Origin: Botryotinia globosa
Lineage: Eukaryota; Ascomycota; Leotiomycetes; Helotiales; Sclerotiniaceae
Reading direction: 5' to 3'
DNA length: 64,000 bases
Assembly (NCBI GenBank): GCA_014898425.1
Contig: RCSZ01000013.1
Span: forward strand, 186,001-250,000
Below the pieces are notes generated by a model. The model did no database searches and had not been told where the DNA came from. It saw nothing but the letters and a program-made list of their open reading frames with translations. Shown one piece after another: positions 23,401 through 34,818 of the stretch (position 1 is the stretch's first letter; every line of letters begins with the position of its first letter). Both the position numbers and the translations under genes were made by a program.

Positions 23401-24540
23401 CAATACATCACAATCCACCCCCTCCCCACTCTACAGATATATGCACTCGCACTCTCACTCTCACTCTCACTCTGACTCTCACTCGCACTCGCACACCCAT
23501 CCACCTCAACTCACCTCACCTCACCTCGAGAGCCAATACATTGTAACACATACACACACGCGCACATACATACACATCAGCTAACCAAGGTACATGAAAT
23601 GATATATTAAGTCCTGGAACCAGGGAGCCACCATCTGGTATGTCCCGTATTTCGTATCCTATCAGTTATCCTATCAGTTATCCATCCATCCATCCATCCA
23701 TCCATCTATCCATGCATCCATCCATCTTCTTTATTAGTAAATAAATCAAATCAAATTAAAAGAAGACTCCCAAAATACTTGCGTACCATCCAGTGCTTGG
23801 ACATAGCAAAATGGGGCTTCGTAGCTATAATTACCTATCTAGGTACCTACCTACCTGTTCAGCCAGCCAGCCTCAAACTTACTTGGAAGAGAGAATGAAC
23901 AAATGAATGAATGAATCCGTCAAAATGGAATGAATGAGATGGGGAAAATAAAAACGTCGTGTTACCTGGACATATCTCCACCTACCTACCTACCTCCATA
24001 ATGACATTCATTCCCTTTGAATTTTCCATCCATCTCCAATTCCAATTTCTCATCTTGGCGTTTGTTGGTGAATTCCTAGAGAGTGTTTTGAGTGAAAAAT
24101 AAATAAATTGATAACAATTAATTAATTAAATTGATAAGGGGCATATAGTACATGAATCATAAAAATGCTCCGTCCATCTCCTAGATATAGATAGATACCT
24201 AGAAACCTAGGTAGGTAAACCAAGCAACCATCAACATAAACATAAACATAAACGTAAACGTCAACGTCAACTTCAACGTGAACGTGAACGTTAACTCGCA
24301 ACGTCTTTTTAAATTAATAAAAGAAAAAGAAAAGGGAAAAAAAGAAACCAACCCCCGATTCTCCCTTCCGTCCTTTTCCCCAAAACTCCATTTACCCATG
24401 CAATGCAAAACTATCCAACTAACCCAATCGCTCGAAATTCTTAGAAAAACTTTCTGTACTTCCTCAAAAACTCCAATGGTTATGAGCCCATGTCCATATT
24501 TTATATTAACTGTGGTTGCATGTATTGCTGAAGAGACACA
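20416..24540. other. 4.1-kb gene desert with repeats
   Basis: It starts with the ERT1 promoter and leader, which may be long. Further along are (TGAT)n near 21630, (TA)n near 22105, the GC-rich hairpin cluster (22261-22369), ATCC runs (22804-22830, 23255-23266, 23683-23705), CACTCT repeats (23450-23495), TACC runs near 23995 and a degenerate AACGTC/AACATA hexamer array (24233-24293). No open frame here has a recognisable product. Confidence 0.5.
22261..22369. repeat. GC-rich hairpin cluster, copy 2
   Basis: Within AT-rich flanks sit CTCGAGCGCAGCGAG (stem CTCG/CGAG), a TGGGGGC-TT-GCCCCCA hairpin, and at 22327-22369 the element AATGACGCTTCGCTG plus GGGCCACTGCCGTGGAGGC. The last matches copy 1 at 14045 except for a 10-bp insertion and one transition. 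Such short GC-rich clusters in AT-rich DNA are common in fungal mitochondrial genomes, so a mitochondrial origin is possible. Confidence 0.6.
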
Positions 24541-26892
24541 TCACGCGGTAGCAAAACGACTATGTCCCCTGATGGTCTTCCCGTATTTAAAGAAGAGGTA
24601 GGGGAAAGGCGTCATGACCAGCGTCAAAAACGCCAGGAGAGTGGTTGCCCATTGATCGCCGAGCTTGTGATACATCTGGATCCCAAAGAGCGGAAAGATA
24701 GCTAGTGGAATTGGTTCAGCCTTTGTTTTTTTTATTCTCCTCTCGTACATATAAGACATTTATGGATATGTGGATGATGTATCTCAGGTCGATGGGGGAG
24801 AGGGGGAATAGGACTAACCTCCGAAACTGCTTCTCATGAAACTATTCGCTGCTAGAGCGCTGGCTGCATACAGTGGATATGCATCAACCAGGAATGTAAA
24901 GATGCCAGTAAAGACAAGAATGGTTCTGCATGAATCCCAGCCGGTTAGCTACTTTTCCAAGTGTATTGTTTGGTACCACATCAAATGCGTGTCATGTGAG
25001 ACATCTCGAGTCTTCTCTCTCACCAGAGCATGAAATAGAGTGAAGATCCAGCATCACATTTCCCCAAAAAGGAACAGATGTGCAAAACATGAAATGACAA
25101 GATCAACTACATCTCCATGCAGGAACAAAACACCCATGATGCAAGCGCCACTTCGGCGATGGAACATACATGGTTCGGGGACCTAACTGCAAAGCAAGAG
25201 ACACACGAGAGGGCATCACGAATAGTGAAGGGATTTCATGAGAGGAAAAAATAAACTTGACGTACCCCATTCCAAAGATACCAGATCCAATGATTGGGAA
25301 AACCCAATGAACAGATGAATATGTTGTCCACGCAAAGAGGAATAAACCGATAGGAACGAGACAGCCTCCTAGAATAGCTGGAGGCAGGCGATATTCAGGT
25401 TCGGACCCACCAATTTCGCCCGTCATTTCTTCTCGCTGATTGATCAGTCTTACATAGTTCTTATGCCAGAAAGGGTCAGTAGCCGCTGCGACTAGCATCC
25501 CGATGAACAAGCCTAGGAAAGTCAATCCAACTTGATATTGTTGGAATCCGTGATTACCCTGAAAGACGAGAGGAAAGGCGCCAAAGAATAAGTAGAGGAT
25601 ACCGAGCAAGATGGCCGAAAATATGCAAAGGCAGAGACACATGGGCTCAAGAATTAACAGTTGACCGGGTCTGAGGAGGGAATAACCAATGGTCTTCGGA
25701 ATAGACTTGTTGAGTCTCTCATTAGGTGCAAACCAACGATCATCGCCAGTCTCCTTTCGAATTTTACGAGCTTTGGCCTTCAAGACAACCGGATGAAAAG
25801 TTTCTGGGACGAGAGAAAAGATCAATGTTAAGTTGCAGGCTGACCAGATGATCAGAACGTAGAATGTCCAACGCCATGACGAAAATTGGTTAATGAACCC
25901 AGAGATCAGTGGACCAAATGATGGACCGATGAACGGCGATGCTGTATAGAGTAGCATAGGACCTTGAAGCTGTTCTCGATTGAATAAGTCTCCCACGGTG
26001 CCTCCTGCAACGGACAGAAAAGCACTTCCGGAAAGACCAGCAAAGAATCTCGCGACGATCATCGTCTGAATGTTTTGCGCCACAGCCGAGGGAATAATCC
26101 ATATTAAGAAGAAAGAAAAGGAGCAAAGATATATTGGACGACGACCATAGAATTCACTGTTGATGTCAGTAAGTATTGAAGCAGAGACATCGAATAGAAT
26201 GCTTACGAAAGAGGTCCGAGCAGCATGGGTCCCAGACCAAGTCCAAGGATAAACATAGAAAGTCCAAGGGTAGCGACTTCTCGAGAGCAATTGAATTCTT
26301 TCTCTATCTGGGCGTATGTGCTGGTATACATGGATGACGCACAGGTACTAATAAGCAAGTCAGGTTAGCATGCGTAATATTCCACATGTTTTTGTTATTT
26401 AGCTCCACCGTCTGTGGGTGTTCATCGTGACGAAAAGGCAGGTGATTCTTGATATCAGCCATGAAAATCCCAAGGCAGAGTACCGATTCAAGCGAGGAAA
26501 ACATGATAAAGGATGGGATGAACTTACACACAAAAAGAACTCGCGCTGACAATAATAACCACCAACCACTTTCTCCCATGAGCCATACTTCTCGGGCACA
26601 TGGGATCACTATCACCACCATCAAACTTCACCTCGAAAGGATCTCTCTCAGCTTCTTCTCCTTCAAAATCTCCAGCAAGATTCTCCGGATCGTCGCAACC
26701 ATATCCGTTGGAAGAACGCTTTCGCGCCAGTGAAAGAGATCGACTTAGTTTCTTATCCCATTCCGGAACGGGTGTATCTGGAGGTGAGATTGCGATGGGT
26801 GCGAATTCCTTGTCAAATTCGGTTGCAGCATGTGAGAGTTCTGAAGGGGAGATTGGAAGTTTCTCGAGGTCGAGTTCTTGGATTGAGGACAT
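24541..26892 (-). CDS. MFS transporter, DHA1 (drug:H+ antiporter-1) family
   Basis: Exons 24541-24701, 24819-24925, 25266-26156, 26207-26347 and 26528-26892 give 554 residues. An acidic cytosolic N-terminus (about 110 residues) is followed by 12 predicted membrane segments. Family motif A is LLGPLSEFYGRRP between segments 2 and 3, and SPFIGPSFGPLISGF fits motif C of the antiporters. The C-terminal region VDAYPLYAASALAANSFMRSSFG and FPLFGIQMYHKLGDQWA is typical of plasma-membrane multidrug or polyamine exporters. Substrate unknown. The 340-nt intron between exons 25266-26156 and 24819-24925 is unusually long but leaves no residues missing. A 2-kb intergenic stretch lies upstream. Confidence 0.9.
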
Positions 26893-28950
26893 GATGAGAT
26901 GAGTATGAAGTGTTGTCCTTGATTGAAGGAGGATAGGAGTGAATCAATGAATTATTTGGAAGAAATAGGAGGAGATGTGAAGTTGCGATTATGTTGTGGT
27001 ATCAAGGTATTGATGAGATGATAGCTAGCTATATCAAATCATTATTCGGATGGATGAGTATGTTGTTGGATGAGTATGTTGTTGTACACATTCATTCCCT
27101 CTGGTTGAAAGATGATATATATATACTCGGGATGCAAGATGGCATCGGGTCTTGATATATATAAGAAATTGGTTACCTATGAGAAAGTAAAAAAAAAGAT
27201 GGCTAGTGGATAATAAAAGCTTTTCAAACTTCCCCTGTTGTTTTTAAGATGGTACCAGGTAGCTGCGAGGTATCTACGTCCGTCGTAGGTAGTCAGGGAT
27301 TAATCAGCAAATCTCAACTTTGTTATTGTCATAAGATTGTCTGTCATGAGATTGTCGTGAGATTGATTGTTCTCGCCTTCCAAAATCCTCATACAGTAAG
27401 TAGTATTATTGAGGAGAAAGTGGGGTGGATGTTGCGGAGTTAGTGAGTTAGTTCGCGGGAGTAAACTCGGCACCTCAGAATGGATTACCTAGTATACCTT
27501 TGACATCCATTGTCTTGTCTTGTTGTATCATTCTTCAACGGTTCCAAAAGCTTGCCATGATTTGGTCTTGTCATGTTCTTGTCATGTTCTTGTCATGTTC
27601 TTGTCGTGGAGAAGATGATTGAAAGCGTAGGATGAATATGAATTGAAGTTTCAGTTCCTTCATCTCTTCACTTCACCCCTTTACCTCTTCATTTCAAACT
27701 CCCATTGTTATTCGGTATCTGATATCAACTCAACTCATCCTCTCACCGATTCCATGATACTCGTATATCCATTACACATCGTGCATCTCTGATCCATATC
27801 TGATCCATACTGTATGTACAGAGTATTCAAACTTTCCTTCACCCGCACATCTCCCGAGCCCCCGAATTTTCTCCAGGCGCGCTCGAGGGCCGAGGCAGGT
27901 TCAGAATGTCAGAATGGCCTCAATACCAGACCGTTCTGCTGACTTTTATTCTGTTGATTATCTTCTTACGCCATTTCATCATCTCTCCATCTAGTCCCTG
28001 CGTGCTTGTCGGCTCGGTTGCATTAACGCCGATGATTATTTACCCTCCTTGGCGTTAGTGTCAACACTGCACACTGCATGCACATTGCACATTGCACAGT
28101 AAGCATTGTCATGAGGGGTTTCGTATCATCACAACTCAGTGTCGTTATACTTTAACGCCGGTAGCTAGCACTCGGCGCACTTAATGGCTGACCCCTTCCC
28201 AGTTGAGTTGGGGAAATTATGTGTCTCTGGAAAGCAGACGTCCTGGATCAATCAACATCCATATCATTCGTTTGGCTTTGGAGTTATTCTGGAAAATTCA
28301 ATATCTCCATGCTATCTTACCCTTGCCGAATTCAATAGTATAATATTCTCAAATCACACATGAATTGGTTGTGGTGTGGTAGAAAGAAGCTTTTCTATGT
28401 TGATCTGTTGTGATGATACATTTCCTATCAAAAATACTAGCGGAGGCACTTGTTTGCTTTCCAGGGAAACTTACTTTCCCCAACTTAAAAATAGGTAGTC
28501 GGCGTTTAAAGGGCGACTAGTAGTTGCTCATGGCTCTTGTTGCTATTCTGGTGATTGATATTCCTCTTGAGCCTGTGCGCCAAGGGAGAATGTCAATGTC
28601 TTACATTCGGTGGTTAGCACTGGGTCTATGCGGAGTGCGTATATGACATACGGCGAGACATCACTCTGTATTCAGGAGTCCGTAAAAACAAACATTCATG
28701 CTTAATTTTCAGAGCTTCACTTTGGTTGTGCCATGAGATATCATTTGTTTGCATCCAAGTGCTTTAGTAGACACGCAGAGAAAATGACGAGAAAGAATTT
28801 GAACAAAGCAAATGTAGTTTCAATTGCACAGCGGTGGTATCTATTACGAATATCTTATTATTCTGAATCCATTCCCAAAATACGTGAGAAGCGTGTTCTC
28901 GTTCAGTTCTCCCAATTCATCCATCATCTCCTTGCAACTTTCACTCAACC
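26893..28950. other. Intergenic region between the MFS gene and rvt
   Basis: It contains the MFS promoter (minus strand) and the 3' side of the rvt gene. TTCTTGTCATG repeats near 27560-27605 and TGCACAT repeats near 28075-28100 are visible. No gene seen. Confidence 0.45.
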
Positions 28951-31521
28951 TCACCCTTGCCACTTGAATCTACTCTCCCTGAACATTCCCACCATCCCAG
29001 TTGGTAGTAATCCCTTCTCTACAACATTTATCCCCCCAAACCTCTCCACCATATCTGCCCCATAAAGCTGCAAAATCCACTTCTGATAATTCGTCATCCC
29101 TCTCGTCTCCCATTTGCTCCCCTGCATCACTCTTCCCACCATGATATCAACCGCGCACTCCGTTGGTTCATCCATCAGCTGAACATACGCATTATGCAGC
29201 GCTCTCGATGTGCGTTCTCGATATTGTGTATATTCTTCAAACGAGGGGAAGCCTTCAAGGTCGAGCTCCTTATCACGTCGAGGACGACTTGACCATGCGT
29301 CGCCATCATCGTATTGCTTTTTCGCGAGTTCGTAACTATGACGCTCTTTGGTGAAGAAAGTATCCATGATTTTATCTGGATTCTCTTCAACTTGATCGCG
29401 GATCAAATAGAGTGGTACAAAAGGAGATTTGAGGTCAAGACCACCCATAGACATGGGAAAATAGAGGTAACCTTCTGGAATGTTTTCCACACCAAAACGG
29501 GTATGAAGCATGGATTTAAGAGTTGAGGTAACGGAGCCACCAGTTTCAGAAAAGAGTTGAGTTTGGATACGGGAGAACGTCGTAAGGATATCTTCTACGT
29601 GGGCGAGTCCGAAACAATGCGCCGGTCGACCAAAGTTTGTGGTGAAGAAACGGGAGCCGTAGATGTTCCAGGCTTGAATCCAATCGAATATAGACTTGCA
29701 GGCGTTTAGTTGAAGACTCAACTCTTTGATGTGGTTATCAACTAGCTTTTGATCAATCAAAAATCGACCAGTGAGGGGATCCAGGTACAAAAAATTCCAA
29801 CGAACAAGTCCTTTAGGGAGAGATGAAGCAACCTTGGTGATAGTGGTAGGGTGGCGGGTTACGGTGCAGGAACCTGTTTTATCAGTGTTAAAGGCAAGTC
29901 CCATGAGGGCTGCAAACTCTTCCATGACGTTCCACCCAGTTACGCAAACTGATTCGCTACCCCAGAACCATATATCATCGTGTAAGCGATATAGACGTGC
30001 ACCATTGGTTCTATTGTTCATGGCGAAATCAAGACAGAAGAGAACAGTTTCGCCGAGCATGTCACTTAGTGGACCACTAATCGGAGTCCCACGTTTGCGG
30101 ATACGGACAGGAGCGGATGGTCCGTCGGAAGGAAAGACCATGGGTGCTTCAAGAGCGCGGCAAAAGAAAGATATCCATTTAGAGGAAACACCGAAATGTG
30201 ATAGAACTGAGAACATGCTTGCATGAGAGAGAGAAGGTCCAAACCAAGCGAAATCGGAACGAACGACCGTCACAGGGTTGCCAAGACGAGTTTGCATTAT
30301 TATTTCGGTGGCCAAAGTGTGAAGAACTGATTGTGTGATTTGTTGAGGGGATTTACGAGTGTCAGTTTCGCGTTCAGAGTCGTCGTCTGCGTATCCGCCT
30401 CGTTGTTCCTCGGGGGAATGTTGTAACTGTTCGAGGAAAATTTCAGAGTTGAAATGGCTCTCTCGAATAGCTTCAACATTGATTTGATTGCTATTAGTAG
30501 GTTGGTCAAAGAAGTATTCGCGTCTGTGTTTGTCTGCTTTTGGAACTTGTGTAGTGGAGCTGGCCCAGACATTGTGGGAATTTTTGAATTCGGTAAGCTT
30601 GCCTTTGAAGAATACGGACCATTTAACACCGAGATAACGAAGAAGAATGGATTGTAGGAGATCTTCGTCATGATAAAATCGGTAGCGACCGTTGACTTGC
30701 CGGCGTTGTTCGACAGACGTACCCTCTGGGCCCCATTTCCACTTGTCGAGTGAGGATATGCGCATGTTTAGAACGTCGGCAACTTCGGCGAGAACGACCT
30801 TATTGCTTTGAAAATCTGAAAGAATACCGCGCTTTTCATCGGTAAGAAGATCACTCCTTAGGAGGCCGTTGATCACCCATTTCAAGGAATTTTCGTCAAA
30901 GTGAACTTGGTTTTCCATCTCCTTTTCAAAGGTGGCGGTCTGGAGTCGTAGTTTCTCCCAAGCATCCTTTATATCCGACGTTGAGGTAAAAAGCTTGGTG
31001 AGATATGATTCAATAGCAGTAGAGTCAGTTTCTAGAGGATTAAAAACATAGTCTTCCCATTTCTGTCGCTGCTCATGCATCTCCTTTCGACCAATGCTCT
31101 CAAATTCGTCATCAGGCGCCATATTTTCTTTCGAGGCCGAGAGCCACTCGTTGACAAGTCGACCATATAAAGAAGCATATTCGTATTTCAATGAATGAAT
31201 GTCAAGTTCCTTCTCAAGTTTCTCTTGCCAATCTTTGAGGAGGCCTTCTGAAACCGATGGATCATGTTGAGCTTGTTGAAGGAAGAGTCTGATGTTGTAT
31301 AACGAGATAGATTTGTTATCCTTGAGCTTTCCCATGGAAGCAAGACTCTCAATACGATCTAGTAAGATGCGGAGTTTCTCACTTTGCTTGGGCTGATCTG
31401 AGACGGTTTTGAGGAGTTCCGACTTGCCTTGCTCGAATGCAGATCTCTGGCTTGAAATCTCTTCGAGTTTGATAGACGTGATGGAGGAGAGGGTATGGGA
31501 AAGAATATCGGTGGATGCCAT
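28951..31521 (-). CDS. rvt: Reverse-transcriptase-related cellular gene, rvt type
   Basis: One intact exon of 856 residues. The N-terminal 300 residues are alpha-helical with coiled-coil character and no transposon domain. Reverse-transcriptase motifs then appear in order: motif A TVVRSDFAWFGPSLSHASM (Asp423), motif B RIRKRGTPISGPLSDMLGE (475-490), motif C YRLHDDIWFW (Asp515/Asp516), motif D EEFAALMGLAFNTDKTG (535-550) and motif E VRWNFLYLDPLTG (573-585). A long acidic insert (about 335-395) lies before motif A. About 270 residues follow the palm. There is no endonuclease, integrase, RNase H, poly-A tail, LTR or second copy in the window. This matches the domesticated single-copy rvt genes known from fungi and other organisms, whose biological role is unresolved. 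All three catalytic aspartates are present. The assignment to rvt rests on motif form (HDD at motif C) and architecture. Confidence 0.8.
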   Translation of the reverse strand: MASTDILSHTLSSITSIKLEEISSQRSAFEQGKSELLKTVSDQPKQSEKLRILLDRIESLASMGKLKDNKSISLYNIRLFLQQAQHDPSVSEGLLKDWQEKLEKELDIHSLKYEYASLYGRLVNEWLSASKENMAPDDEFESIGRKEMHEQRQKWEDYVFNPLETDSTAIESYLTKLFTSTSDIKDAWEKLRLQTATFEKEMENQVHFDENSLKWVINGLLRSDLLTDEKRGILSDFQSNKVVLAEVADVLNMRISSLDKWKWGPEGTSVEQRRQVNGRYRFYHDEDLLQSILLRYLGVKWSVFFKGKLTEFKNSHNVWASSTTQVPKADKHRREYFFDQPTNSNQINVEAIRESHFNSEIFLEQLQHSPEEQRGGYADDDSERETDTRKSPQQITQSVLHTLATEIIMQTRLGNPVTVVRSDFAWFGPSLSHASMFSVLSHFGVSSKWISFFCRALEAPMVFPSDGPSAPVRIRKRGTPISGPLSDMLGETVLFCLDFAMNNRTNGARLYRLHDDIWFWGSESVCVTGWNVMEEFAALMGLAFNTDKTGSCTVTRHPTTITKVASSLPKGLVRWNFLYLDPLTGRFLIDQKLVDNHIKELSLQLNACKSIFDWIQAWNIYGSRFFTTNFGRPAHCFGLAHVEDILTTFSRIQTQLFSETGGSVTSTLKSMLHTRFGVENIPEGYLYFPMSMGGLDLKSPFVPLYLIRDQVEENPDKIMDTFFTKERHSYELAKKQYDDGDAWSSRPRRDKELDLEGFPSFEEYTQYRERTSRALHNAYVQLMDEPTECAVDIMVGRVMQGSKWETRGMTNYQKWILQLYGADMVERFGGINVVEKGLLPTGMVGMFRESRFKWQG

Positions 31522-32583
31522 GATTGAGCTTTTTGTAATTTAGATTGTAAACTTTGATAAATTTTGCTGGTAGAAGATGTGCTTCGACAGCGGGCGATTG
31601 TAGATGAGAGAGAAATATGAGTGTAGGTGTGAATGATGAGCTTTCTTGAAGAGGATAGAGTGAGAAGGAAATTGAAGGGGGAATGAGTGCTATATTTATA
31701 TTTTGAGAATATGATAGACCTTCAATGGTAAATAGAGATAAAATCCCACACAATCATGATGATATCATGACCAAAGGGTACAATGGGTCATTCCAGGCAC
31801 AAAAGAAAGCTTCCCTGGCTTATGAAGTTGCTTGGTATGATTGAGAAAGGAAAGGCAACTTGGTTATTCAACTTTGCTAATCCAGTTTCCTCTTAGTCGT
31901 TTTGACAAGACATAAAAATGTGTGTGTTGAGATGCACTACTTGACCAATAAACTCACCAAAGAAGAACGATCCATGGATCAACTGGGTCCAACCATCAAA
32001 GATCAACAGCGGCACAGAATTGCTTTCTCCACTTGAATCGTACATGAGTCAACGGCAAACAATTCTCGGGACTGTGAGTGAACAGTGAAATCCCCGGGGG
32101 CCTCCAGGGAGGAGGCCCCCGGCAAATTTTCCCGCCATTGGTGAGGAACAAAAAGTCCCACAATCATTCCTTTGACGTACGTACAGTACAGATCAGATAC
32201 TGCCCTTAATTCGGGAGCTCTATATTTGCAGACAACAGCAGTGCGTTAGAGGTATAGGGACCAGGTGAGGTTGAATTTAGGGAGTATCAGAATCTATCCA
32301 TATCGGTTATTTCCTAGTGCGGCGTGCTCCTGTGGCCGTGCCACTTTCACTTGAGCCACAATCTTTTTATTTCCAAGGTTGCTTCCGTTTCTGCTATAAT
32401 CTCAACCTTTATATCATTATGATTCAATTATATACCGTATAGAGATTGAGATGGCACCAAATTCTATGTGCGCTGAAATCTTAGGTGATTCAACGACCAA
32501 TCACTCTATTTGAGTGTCGCCAAACTCCGCCATATTCCGCTGTCCATACCTTCTATCTAACATACCTACCCAGTACATGCCAA
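31522..32583. other. Intergenic, with a perfect GC-rich hairpin
   Basis: The first part is the rvt promoter. A 12-bp perfect inverted repeat with a 5-nt loop (CCGGGGGCCTCC, AGGGA, GGAGGCCCCCGG) lies at about 32095-32123. No coding signal. Confidence 0.45.
32095..32123. repeat. Perfect GC-rich hairpin
   Basis: The stem is CCGGGGGCCTCC/GGAGGCCCCCGG, 12 bp without mismatch, around loop AGGGA, in AT-rich surroundings. It is not followed by a T run on either strand, so a bacterial-type terminator is not suggested. It shares G5/C5 stems with the cluster at 22261. Confidence 0.85.
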
Positions 32584-34507
32584 ATGGCCAGTGCTATTTA
32601 TAGACCATTGAATAACACAAGTCAAGAAATTCGAGTAATCAAGATTCTCCCTGCGAAATCAGGACGGTTTGATGAAGCACTAGCTTGCACCTTTGATTAT
32701 GTTTCTTCAGTGGGTGACCTTGAAACCGGTTTCCCTGCGCTTTCTTACACATGGGGCGATGTCGTTCGTGATGAGGATCATCCCAATGGCGAGCTAATAG
32801 CTAGATGGCTTAGTGGCTCTTCGAGGGTATTCTCATCTGATCCCAATACCATCGATGGAGTGCCTGTTAATATTGGTAAAAATCTCCTGCATGCTCTCAG
32901 GTACTTTCGATACGAAGCGGCAGTGAAGACAACTCAGTAGACATCGCCACAAAAGCCTCGCTTTACACCAGAGACTTGTCTTTGGGCAGATGCTTTATGT
33001 ATCAGCCAAGAGAATTTGACAGAAAGAAAATAACAGGTATCCGTGACGCATCGAATCTATAAGCATGGTTCTCGCATATTAGTTTGGCCAAATATTCCTC
33101 ATTATGAAGGTCAAAAAGAACTCGCTCCGATTATCGACAGTTTTGGAAATGATCATTGGAACACTACGCAATCGCTTCTAAGATCGCATAATACCAAACT
33201 CATTACCATTCTTCAAAATCCTCAACTCGGTGAATGCTGGGAAGCACTCGAGGAGATCCATAAATCACCTTACTGGAACTGACTGTGGACTGTCCAAGAA
33301 GTCCTGAGCAATTCTGAAACCTGGGTATATGTTGGCGAAGAGCTCATTCCCCTCCTCCCTCTTCTCGCTCTAGGTCTAGCACTTCAATATCTAGACAGCA
33401 GCGAAATTGAAACTCTTCCGCTATGCACAATTTGTGTTATCGAATCTCTTCGCATTCCTGCCAACCTACGGCTCCTAGATGGCAAACTACATTTTTCAGA
33501 TCCAATAGCCAAGCATATGGAACTTCTCGATATTCTCCAAACATTTCGCAAATTCGAATGCAGAGATCCACGAGATGAAGTTTATGGATCAGCCGGACTT
33601 TCCAATTCATATCACCAGAAACTGATGATTGATTACTCAAAAAGCGTGTCTGAAATTTACAAAGATGTCGCTCGCCTAATTATTGAAACAACAGATCGAC
33701 TTGAGATAATATGCGCAGATGAAAAAACAAAATGTCACTGTCCTTCCGGCTCACACCAAGATTTAACTTCAATGCCGACATGGGTACCGAGCTGGTCTTG
33801 CATTCGGGAGGGTGCTGGTCTTCGTCCTGGACTCCTAAGAGGTCGAACTGCGGACCACTTGTAGCAGTGGAACGCCTCGGGGAATATGCTTATCGATGCA
33901 CATGTATCCGAGGATACTAATGTGTTAAACTGTAGAGGCATACATCTTGCTACTATTACTGATGTTGTGCATCCAGTAGATGACAATGGACCTCTAGATT
34001 TTCGCTCTATACTTGAATCGTTCTATGCGGCATACAGTATCAACAGCTTCAACCAAGTCGCATTATTTACGGCACTGAGAAAAACGCTTTTGAAAACGGG
34101 GTATATAGACGAGCCTGTATCGCAGCACCTATTAGTCCCGACCTTTGTCAAGATATGTAATATATATATATCGCTCAAACTTCACCACTACGAGTGAACG
34201 ATACAGAGCTAGTGAGTACATTGTTTTGTTGCCTAAAAGTGGCAATGGAGGATCGATGCTTCTACACGGGTATGACAACCGAAGACGAAAGGGAAAAAAG
34301 CATAATGGGTGTTAAGTTTCCATTTTCAAGAAACGGAGATATGATTGCTGTGTTGTATATATATAGATGGCCTGTTTATTGAGTAGACGAGGGTTGGAGG
34401 AAATGGATGGGTTTATGGTTCTGGGGGAAGTGTATGTGAATGGATTTATGAATGGAGAAGGGCTAGAATTGGGGATTAGCGAGAAAGTGTCAGATATATT
34501 GAGGTAG
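32584..34507 (+). pseudogene. Decayed HET-domain (heterokaryon incompatibility) gene
   Basis: The reading frame from ATG 32584 carries the three HET landmarks in order: FPALSYTWGD, LWADALCISQEN and YWN-stop-LWTVQEV, followed by the usual downstream region (ECRDPRDEVYGSAGL, DYSKSVSEIYKDVARLII, PTWVPSWS). Four in-frame stops interrupt it (32938, 33031, 33280, 33862). The frame is lost near 34198, where the C-terminal part continues in another frame (CFYTGMTTEDE, then GDMIAVLY). A further shift lies near 34383-34425, where VDEGWRKWMGLW and GEVYVNGFMNGEG are in different frames. HET proteins trigger cell death after fusion of incompatible hyphae. No intron pattern removes all the stops, so a pseudogene is the best reading. 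Confidence 0.85.
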
Positions 34508-34818
34508 ATGATGTATCAGAATTGCTCGTAGGATTTCAACCCCTCGGGAAGGCGTTCATCGATTAAGCGAAAGATCAGTCACGAACGTAAACTCTAACAT
34601 TATGAACGCAAATCGGCTTCTGGCTAGTTAAAATCTATTGACGCCAATGAACTTCTGAAGTCTCGCTAGTGCTAAAGGCTTTTTTTATTCAATAGAATGA
34701 ACAATAGGCCACATGAATTAACGCGGTTATTTTGATGATCACGCCCGCCACCATGACATGATTCTCGATAGTCTTGTATCCCAATCGCAATCGACTTCCT
34801 GTACGCCACATTACAGTT

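Noticed and set aside
20416..24540. Biosynthetic or effector gene cluster in the long gene desert
   Set aside because: Only short, repeat-derived open frames occur; no signal peptides with cysteine patterns and no enzyme motifs were found.
28951..31521. Retrotransposon remnant
   Set aside because: The frame is intact over 856 codons, and no integrase, endonuclease, RNase H, LTR, poly-A tail or second copy is seen; the rvt-type cellular gene explains it better.
32095..32123. Rho-independent terminator reading of the GC hairpin
   Set aside because: This is eukaryotic DNA and no T run follows the stem on either strand.
32584..34507. HET region as an intact multi-intron gene
   Set aside because: The stops at 32938, 33031, 33280 and 33862 lie inside or beside conserved coding text without suitable splice sites that would keep that text, and the C-terminus needs two further frame changes.
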